Assembly: GCA_020091685.1 (NCBI GenBank)
Contig: CM034601.1
Span: 37,470,034-37,534,033 of the forward strand
DNA: 64,000 nucleotides
Direction: 5' to 3'
DNA from: Lutjanus erythropterus
Taxonomy: Eukaryota; Chordata; Actinopteri; Lutjaniformes; Lutjanidae
The notes beneath the pieces are model-generated. The model had not been told where the DNA came from. It made no database searches and saw only the letters and a program-made list of their open reading frames with translations. The position numbers and the translations under genes are program-made. Below, one piece after another: positions 48,701-64,000 of this stretch; position 1 is the first letter of the stretch; each line of letters begins with the position of its first letter.

Positions 48701-49986
48701 GAGCACATTTATGTGCAAAGGCCATTGTATTTGACATCACCCCACTTCCACAGCACCTCTTGGTAAAACAAAAAACTATAAAGTTGATGAAGAGTTGGGT
48801 ACCTGCTTGTAAAATGCAAAGGACATCAGCAACCTCTTCCAAGTAAACAGGGCTTTCAAAGAGTTCAGAAGACTTTAGGAAAAACTCTCCATTTGAGTCT
48901 GCCACCTGAGAAACAACAAGAGAAACAGACTGTGTGGATCGATCATCCTATTAGGTAAGGACGAAAGTCCTTAAGGACAACTGAAGTACAGAAAAAAGTA
49001 TGAATTTGTCTGTTAATGTGAGAGCAGCTGCAAGACATTTGGGAATAATTTCTGATGCCAACTTAAACTTTGATGAACAAGTAAAGGAAGCTGTGCAATC
49101 TTGTTTCTTACATCCAAAACCCATTTCCACAAGTAAGATATTTTAAATCATTCAGTACTTTGTACTAAGTTATTCATGCTTTAATTTCTTCATATCTAGA
49201 CAACACTGTCTCTCTATATTCAAGCATGAGCCACATCTCTGTATTATACAAAAGGCAGCAGTGTGTGTTGTGGGGCATCTTGTTGTTATTAATTTCATAA
49301 GAATTATATTTGCAAGTGCCATTTATGCTAAGTTCATTCATGCTGTCAATGTCCTTTGGTTTAGTGACTTCTGTGGAGACCTGTGACTGTACCTTATTCA
49401 TGATGGCCAACAGTTCACTGAGGGTCAGACGGAGTCTCCGGAGGGGATCACTGTGTTCAAACTCTAGGGTGAGGCCATGCTGTAGCTGTGACACCAGGAT
49501 GCTTTCTCCGTTAGAGCCACCTGCCTTGTGCCTGACAGAGGAGACCACACATTGTGTATACTGATAAAATGAACTCCACGTGGGATTTTATATCGTATTG
49601 AGCTTTTATTGAGCGTCTAACCATTAAGAACAGACGCAGTTCATTCTAATCATTACCAGACTGTGAAAATAATCACGTGTAAGTCATCTATACCTGAGCT
49701 GCTGCTCCTTTCGTGCATCCTGCTCCAAGGCATGAAAGTCCACAGACAAAAGTGCGACAATGGAGTTGACAGCTTCCACTCCAGAGAGCAGGCGGAGAAT
49801 GAGCTTTTTGTCCTGTGCCCAGGACTGGCTTTGATCAGCTGGAGCACATAAAGCCATCCTCACCAGGCAGGGCAGCAGCAGCCTCAGCTCAGGGTCACTT
49901 AGGGCAGCCAGGCGCACCACATCCACCTTCTGCATGGCTTCAAAAGCATAGGGGCTGACAAACTGTAGCCCTGCGCTGTCTGCCAT
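27917..49986 (-). CDS. ints2: Integrator complex subunit 2 (complete, 24 coding exons)
   Basis: INTS2 is a large scaffold subunit of the nuclear Integrator complex, which binds RNA polymerase II, cleaves snRNA and other nascent transcripts and attenuates promoter-proximal transcription. Coding exons in transcript order: 49986-49694, 49531-49393, 48905-48803, 48056-47943, 46808-46678, 45314-45144, 44278-44058, 43843-43718, 43470-43399, 41901-41787, 41317-41249, 40227-40093, 39977-39801, 39044-38930, 38177-38073, 37508-37344, 35555-35354, 33071-32946, 31998-31797, 31584-31303, 30331-30224, 30084-29979, 29600-29424, 28098-27917. All introns are GT-AG and phases join without a break, giving 1,211 residues against about 1,200 in mammals. 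Diagnostic stretches are SDPELRLLLPCLVRMALC (from residue 30), SRPPATPAGVRFVSLSFC, EVQCLICCLLHQMFIADPN and DFIPELLAQPQLEKQ. No signal peptide or membrane segment is seen; the protein looks like helical repeats. The ATG chosen opens MADSAGLQFVSPYAFEAM, the conserved N-terminus; an acceptor lies just upstream. The last exon and the start of exon 14 diverge most from the mammalian protein. Identity is secure; single exon edges could be off only where GT or AG is repeated. Confidence 0.97.
28895..29104 (+). mobile_element. tRNA-derived SINE
   Basis: The head resembles a tRNA internal promoter: GGTAGCTCAGTTGTTAGAG (A box) and a decayed B box about 50 nt on. A CT-rich body with TTTCCTGTC and an A-rich tail (to about 29104) follow. 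This is a familiar teleost SINE layout. It sits in the last INTS2 intron and is not a functional tRNA gene. Confidence 0.7.
32222..32244. repeat. Poly(T) run in an INTS2 intron
   Basis: 23 consecutive T on the plus strand, poly(A) on the transcript strand. No retroposed gene is attached. Confidence 0.9.
32340..32703. mobile_element. Decayed MITE related to the GGGCTGCACAATT family
   Basis: Contains GCAATATGGCCGAGTTCAAT near the left and ATCGCAATATCTGTC plus TGCATATCATTCAGCCC at the right, typical of internal and terminal parts of this fish family. It lies in the intron between INTS2 exons 18 and 19. Limits are approximate. Confidence 0.4.
33695..33727. repeat. (AAT)n microsatellite in an INTS2 intron
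   Basis: About eleven AAT units, followed by AGT/ATT-rich imperfect repeats to about 33785. Confidence 0.95.
34300..34950. other. Unexplained GC-richer block in an INTS2 intron
   Basis: Inside the intron between INTS2 exons 17 and 18, a block clearly richer in G+C than flanking AT-rich DNA, with purine-rich and pyrimidine-rich patches. It contains an 82-codon plus-strand ORF with a hydrophobic middle but no known motif. It may be an inserted element or an intronic regulatory region. Confidence 0.3.
35888..35977. repeat. 33-bp inverted repeat (hairpin) in an INTS2 intron
   Basis: Arms 35888-35920 and 35945-35977 pair at 28 of 33 positions, with TCATCCAGGTCA and AGGAGCTGTC perfectly matched at the two ends. 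The loop is 24 nt. The words resemble a known palindromic fish repeat. Confidence 0.8.
36007..36600 (-). mobile_element. MITE of the GGGCTGCACAATT type, inverted copy in an INTS2 intron
   Basis: Read on the minus strand from 36600 it starts TAGTGCTGAACAATTAATC, then GCAATATGGCCTACTGTAAT and GCAGAGATGTCC, the same block order as the fragment at 60130. The other end (AATTGCCCTAAT on the minus strand) fits a decayed terminal repeat. Confidence 0.55.
37610..37750 (+). pseudogene. LINE relic (SSRLDYCNALF motif) in an INTS2 intron
   Basis: The frame around 37690-37735 reads HALF, a stop, then SSRLDYCNALFYF, a hallmark block near the C-terminus of L2/CR1-type proteins. The flanks are too decayed to define limits. 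It is antisense to INTS2, just upstream of the exon at 37344-37508 in transcript sense. Confidence 0.6.
42022..42050. repeat. (CA)n microsatellite in an INTS2 intron
   Basis: About 14 CA units between INTS2 exons 9 and 10. Confidence 0.95.
42738..43041. mobile_element. hAT-type MITE with perfect 8-bp target duplication
   Basis: The element starts TACGGCTGCAA and ends with the inverse of TAGAGCTGCAA. It is flanked on both sides by ATGAGATG (42730-42737 and 43042-43049), the 8-bp duplication expected of hAT transposases. The 304-bp inside is AT-rich with no coding capacity. It lies in the intron between INTS2 exons 9 and 10. A related copy is at 2719-3083. Confidence 0.88.
43479..43503. repeat. 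(AC)n run close to an INTS2 acceptor
   Basis: About 12 AC units on the plus strand, so GT units on the transcript, ending only a few bases before the acceptor of the exon at 43470-43399. It takes the place of part of the polypyrimidine tract. Confidence 0.9.
44400..44580. repeat. Possible retroposon 3' tail in an INTS2 intron
   Basis: AT-rich stretch ending GCCAATAAAGCCCTTTTGAA, which resembles the 3' tail of fish LINE/SINE elements. No coding remnant is visible, so the class is uncertain. Confidence 0.3.
45080..45102. repeat. (TG)n microsatellite in an INTS2 intron
   Basis: About 11 TG units, 40 nt past the donor of the exon at 45314-45144 in transcript sense. Confidence 0.95.
45880..46015. 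repeat. Remnants of the same hAT MITE family
   Basis: Sequence similar to the 3' end of the family at 42738-43041 (AATTAAGAAGC, TTGATTAATTGACTATTTGTTTCAG). A second remnant with AACTGATTATCAAAATAGC lies at about 45480-45560. Both are in the intron between INTS2 exons 5 and 6. Confidence 0.5.
48960..49265 (+). pseudogene. Degenerate LINE reverse-transcriptase C-terminal relic in an INTS2 intron
   Basis: Broken frames give VNVRAAARHLGIISDANLNFD and VKEAVQSCFL, then after stops a stretch ending HLCIIQKAAVC. This matches the order of motifs in L2/Rex-type LINE proteins (LGVIFD, VVQSCF, LQLVQNAAAR). It lies antisense to INTS2 between its second and third coding exons. Confidence 0.65.
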
Positions 49987-50773
49987 GTCTCCACAACTAA
50001 CCCTCGAAGGGACAGGCAAAAACAGACAATTTAAATGACTGAATCGGAAGCAAACAAAGTAGACAGCCTTCTAGTATGGGCATATTGTAGGGCATGAGCA
50101 CATGCGCTGACTGAGGGATAAAAACAAACATAAACTCAACAAAAACTGCAGAAAGTCAAGCTGAGTACCGCTGATAGTTAATGGTAGTCACAAAGTGGCA
50201 ATAGCTACATTAATTCCTTCATTTGCTAAGGCTAACGTTGCTAAATCTATGTTTATGAGTAATGTATTTGTTGTTAATTTGCCTAGTTAAATATCTGGTT
50301 AATTCAATATGATGTTAAGGTTATTATTATAATGATAACGTTACAAACAAAACAAAGTAAACTACAACAGATAACTAGCGGTGATGCTAATGTTAGTATT
50401 GCTAATGCTAGCTAGCTAATACCGGCAGAGATTACATATAGTTAACTTTAATTAACATAGGATTTTCTTAACGTTGCCCCAAGTGAAAACATCATCTCCA
50501 TGTAAGAGTAAAACTCTGAAATGTCTGATGTGTGTATTTCAAAGCACGACAAATATCACAAGATACAGCTAACCTAGACGTCTAACGCAAGCTACAAGCT
50601 AACTGTACCGTACACTATCCCTGTTGCCTTTGGAGCGGCTCTTAGCATGCTACTAGCCGGCTAGGCTAAGTTAACTTAGTCAGACAATAATACTCGCAGC
50701 ATGTGCTGCCTGGTCCGTCTCTGCCGTGTAAACATTCAGTGCAAATACAATAATTCATGAAGAATCATCTTAC

Positions 50774-50935
50774 CTCACTTATTAGGATGATAGTTAGTCT
50801 TTTAAGAGAGAAATTTCAGCATGGAGGCCCTCAGACCTCGGACTCGGTTGTGCACCGTCAGCCCTCTAACGTTATAGGGGAGTCGTAAACCAAAGGCAGA
50901 CAGAAGCTTGTCCTAGCTGCTGCCGGTAGGTTTAT
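50774..50935 (-). other. ints2: INTS2 non-coding first exon and promoter-proximal region
   Basis: On the minus strand a good donor (GAG|GTAAGA) ends at 50774. It can join the acceptor that lies about 16 nt before the INTS2 start codon, so this is read as a 5' UTR exon. The right edge is a guess because no transcript is available. The exon holds a 7-codon upstream ORF (ATG at 50822-50820, stop at 50804-50802). DNA from here to about 51240 is richer in G+C than the surrounding intron and intergenic DNA, as expected for a housekeeping promoter. I see no clear TATA box at a suitable distance. Confidence 0.6.
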
Positions 50936-52869
50936 GGAAATATCTTTGTATTTTTTAACGCCCTATTATGCTTTCCGCATATCCACTTGTATATTAGCCT
51001 TATCTACATTTATCACTATGTCAGTGTGACAGTGAGGGAGGAGGTGTAGTCAGCAGCGTGTAGCAGCGCTGACTGACTGAAGCACTGACAGTGACTGGAG
51101 GCAGTACGATCCTCCAGACCTGCCCTGACTGCAGGCTGTGCTGTGGCAAACATGGGCTGGGCTCATACTGACACATTAATATGCAGATGATGGAAATCTC
51201 ATTTCTTTTGCAAATCAAACCTGTGGCTTCAGCTTTTCTTCTTCAGCTGGTCGGCTCCAGTGGACTGATAGTGAAAAGGAGTAGATTTACCTGAGCAGTG
51301 CACGGATGAAATGACCTCCCGTTTCTTTACACTTTCTCAATCGCTGATCATGAATGGAAAATAGAAAGTGTGGATATCCACCGATATTTTCTCCAAGATC
51401 TTTATTTATCGTATTTCTAAGCTGCAGAAATGAATATATTTGTATAACACGATTATGAATGTGATGCAGTCTAAAAGTAGCTTACGGAAATTAACCCACA
51501 TTAAGATTTAATGTTGCATGGCTTACTTGGTTTTACAGTTATGGAAGAGGCCATGATCAAACAAACATCCCAGATAGTTCTTGCCAATATAGATATTTTA
51601 TCAATTGTAATATGAGACTACATATCATCTTAGATTTTGTGTATCATTACAGCACAAATAAAGTAAATTTCTGAACTTACCAGACTGTTCTATCATTTGC
51701 TTTTATTCACATTACTTATTAAAAATCTCATTGTGTTAATATTTTTAATAACATTTTCACAATATTGATGAGTATCAATAGAGGTATTTGTTCAAAAATA
51801 TTGTAATGTTTGATTTTATCCATACCACCCAGCCTTACTTCCAAGTGTATGTCAATTTGTAGCTATTTAGACTTCTCTCTTAAATGATGTAGACATTTAA
51901 CCGTCCATCACTGACATCAGTGTGAATTCCACTACATTTTCAAGGGCACATTGACAGCACTTGCTGAGGGATGAAGGCAAACAGAGCAGGACCTCTGTGT
52001 ATTCAAAGGCTGCTGACAGCTAGCTAAAATGCAGAAAATTCTCAAAAGAAAGAACTGCCAGCTGCTACTACGATGACCCCAGGGCAATTCAGCAATTTAC
52101 AAGTAAGATATCTGACTCAAATTATTATGCAGGGTTATTCCAATGCCTTTGCCACTTGTGACTGGAGCGTGGTAACAAGCTTGCAGACCTACTGTGCAGT
52201 AGAAGCAGATGGTTACTGCAAACAACCATGATTCCCCAGAAAGAAAACATGGCACTGGACTGAAAATTAATTTTTAGGGTTTTATTAAATATTGAATGTA
52301 TTTATCTACACTCAAAAGAAGACCAAATACATTTTGATGGTCAAATTTTTCAAGCCAACAAATATTGGCAAATATGCAAGGTAAAGAGCAATACCAATGG
52401 ATTTTCAATAGTCAAAGTACAGTTTCCCTCTGAACAGTAGAAATCCAGACAGTAGATCTTCCTTTGTGCACAAACACTGCATATCCAATAGGCAGCCATC
52501 CGTAGCTGGTTAAAGTTCATTTACACCACACATTTACTTTCACACTGAAGTAAAATGGGATTGGTCTAAATGTATCCATAACCAATCAGAAGTGGTGCCA
52601 AAAGAGCCAGACCTCAGCCAATCAAGAGTGAGGAGAGGTATAGTAAACTAAAGGGATGTGCTGAAAAGGACACTGCATGTTTGCCATTAAGACAACTGTT
52701 CTCACATTCTAGCTCTCGTTTGTATTTCTCCCCTATAAAAAAAAAAGTTCAAACCTGAGGTCAGCTACCTCCAAGAGATGCCAATAGTTCTCCTTCCACT
52801 CCACTATTGGTGTCCTTGTCCAATTGCACATCACAGTCCCCCTCCCCAAAGCAATAAACACAAGCACAG
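50936..52869. other. MED13-INTS2 intergenic gap
   Basis: A gap of about 1.9 kb between the INTS2 first exon and the MED13 poly(A) region. It holds the upstream INTS2 promoter flank (to about 51240), an inverted hAT MITE (51575-51837), and a cluster of three CCAAT words (52560-52622) followed by TATAAAA at 52734-52740 on the plus strand. No coding sequence was recognised. Confidence 0.5.
51575..51837. mobile_element. Inverted copy of the hAT MITE family between MED13 and INTS2
   Basis: Read on the minus strand, it begins TAAGGCTGGGTGGTATGG and contains AGAACAGTCTGGTAAGTTC, as in the copies at 13.1 and 20.8 kb. The far terminus is unclear. It is the only mobile element I recognise in the MED13-INTS2 gap. 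Confidence 0.55.
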
Positions 52870-53886
52870 GAAAATAAGTTGACGCACTTTATTCCTAAAA
52901 CAGAAGCCACACCACCAACTGCTGGCATGGCATTCATATATAATTATTTATATATATTGCCGTTTGGTTTTTGTGTCTAAATGTGTGGTATAAAATACTA
53001 TATACAACAATGTACCTCTTTATTTGAACACAGTGAAGTTCATTGCTGTACAAGTCCTCTGTAGCTACAGCTTTGCTGTAAGTCCTTCATGCTCAAAGGC
53101 ATGGAACATAATTCTCCACTCTAATTCTTCTGTACATTGTGACAATACAAATATTCTGTCTCCATTACAAAAAATAATACTCTAAAAGCAACCTACTGGG
53201 ACTTTATTTAATTTTTATGGGATTTTTTTCCTGGTTGTTTTTTTAATTAAGACGATTACATATATCTTAGACCAATTGCTTTAAAGCAGGAAGGTGATAT
53301 AAACCTTCTCCATTTTTTATATATAAAAGAGGTTAAGAAATAAGACAAATTATACATTTAAAAACTTACAATAAATAAGATAGATGCAGGCATTTCATTT
53401 GGATACTATTTCATCCAAAGGAATAAAAAGGAATTTCAGGTCTTAAAACCATAGATCCATTCTTGAGTTTTTTTCCTTGATCAAATATGTCCCTTTTCTT
53501 CCAATAACTTTACAGATAGACTCGTCTCTTCGATACAGACTGGCCAGTGACTGCGCTGCCATGCTACATACCATGACAACCAATCTGTCATTCTTTCACG
53601 TTCATTAACTTCTGGTTTCCCCCTCTTCTTTATTCCCTTGTCTCTATGTGCATGTCTCTGAATCACAGGGACAGGACTGTCTCAACAAGTGACAGCCACG
53701 GGGGGACAGGACCGCCTCAGCTTAGAACAGCCGCCTAAAATCCCATCTCGGTGCAGGATCCAGCTTCGTACTCTGGTCTGGTTCTTGCAGGTTTTCTTCA
53801 GTCTTGATGAAACCCCCTTTGGAGTTGTCACTTTTCCTCTTCTCTGAAATGTTTCCCCCCACACCCACCCCCCCTGTAAATCTTGG
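52870..53886 (-). other. med13: MED13 3' UTR
   Basis: AT-rich sequence after the MED13 stop. Possible AATAAA poly(A) signals on the minus strand are at 53634-53629, 53208-53203, 53024-53019 and 52893-52888; the last would give a UTR of about 1 kb. An 8-mer match to the miR-208 seed lies at 53254-53247, so only use of the most proximal signal would remove it. The open reading frames seen here are short and not gene-like. Confidence 0.6.
53247..53254 (-). promoter_or_regulatory. Candidate miR-208 target site (8-mer) in MED13 3' UTR
   Basis: The transcript strand reads CGTCTTAA, the complement of miR-208 seed bases 2-8 followed by A opposite base 1. In mammals cardiac miR-208a is known to repress MED13 (THRAP1) through its 3' UTR. 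The match is seen directly; function in this species is inferred. An 8-mer could occur by chance in 1 kb with a probability of roughly 1-2 percent. Confidence 0.55.

Positions 53887-64000
<10,114 letters not shown>

Overview
The window is vertebrate nuclear DNA, most likely from a ray-finned (percomorph-type) fish. The genes are split into many short exons with canonical GT-AG introns. Introns and flanks carry typical teleost repeats: hAT-like MITEs with 8-bp target duplications, a TTAA-flanked MITE, an L2-clade LINE, a tRNA-derived SINE and CA/AAT microsatellites. I could not name the species. There is no bacterial-style gene, CRISPR array or plasmid feature.

Two protein genes are secure, both on the minus strand. 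MED13 (C-terminal part only; the gene runs off the right edge) occupies about 52.9-64.0 kb in 11 visible coding exons. INTS2 (complete) occupies about 27.4-50.9 kb in 24 coding exons plus one 5' UTR exon. I placed every exon by reading splice sites. The INTS2 exons sum to 3,636 nt (1,211 codons plus stop) and the MED13 exons to 1,816 nt (604 codons plus stop), with all phases agreeing. MED13 next to INTS2 on the same strand matches the human 17q23 order. The products act in different RNA polymerase II machines: MED13 in the CDK8 kinase module of Mediator, INTS2 in the Integrator complex. Nothing in the sequence shows direct co-regulation.

The left 27 kb has no recognisable host gene. It is a desert of repeats interrupted by GC-richer, repeat-free blocks (about 0.8-1.2, 7.8-8.5, 10.7-11.5, 13.7-14.5 and 14.6-16.1 kb) that look like conserved non-coding DNA. 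In human, BRIP1 follows INTS2, and TBX4 and TBX2 lie beyond it; I find no BRIP1 exon here. The main mobile element is an L2-type LINE at about 22.0-26.4 kb. Its reverse transcriptase is almost intact, but ORF1 has lost its esterase core and ORF2 has a one-base frameshift in a G run.

The points most worth a second look are an 8-mer miR-208-type site in the MED13 3' UTR, the unexplained GC-rich blocks, the L2 ORF1/ORF2 arrangement, a nested MITE pair, and a repeat present as two direct copies 2.7 kb apart. I found no convincing new gene system.
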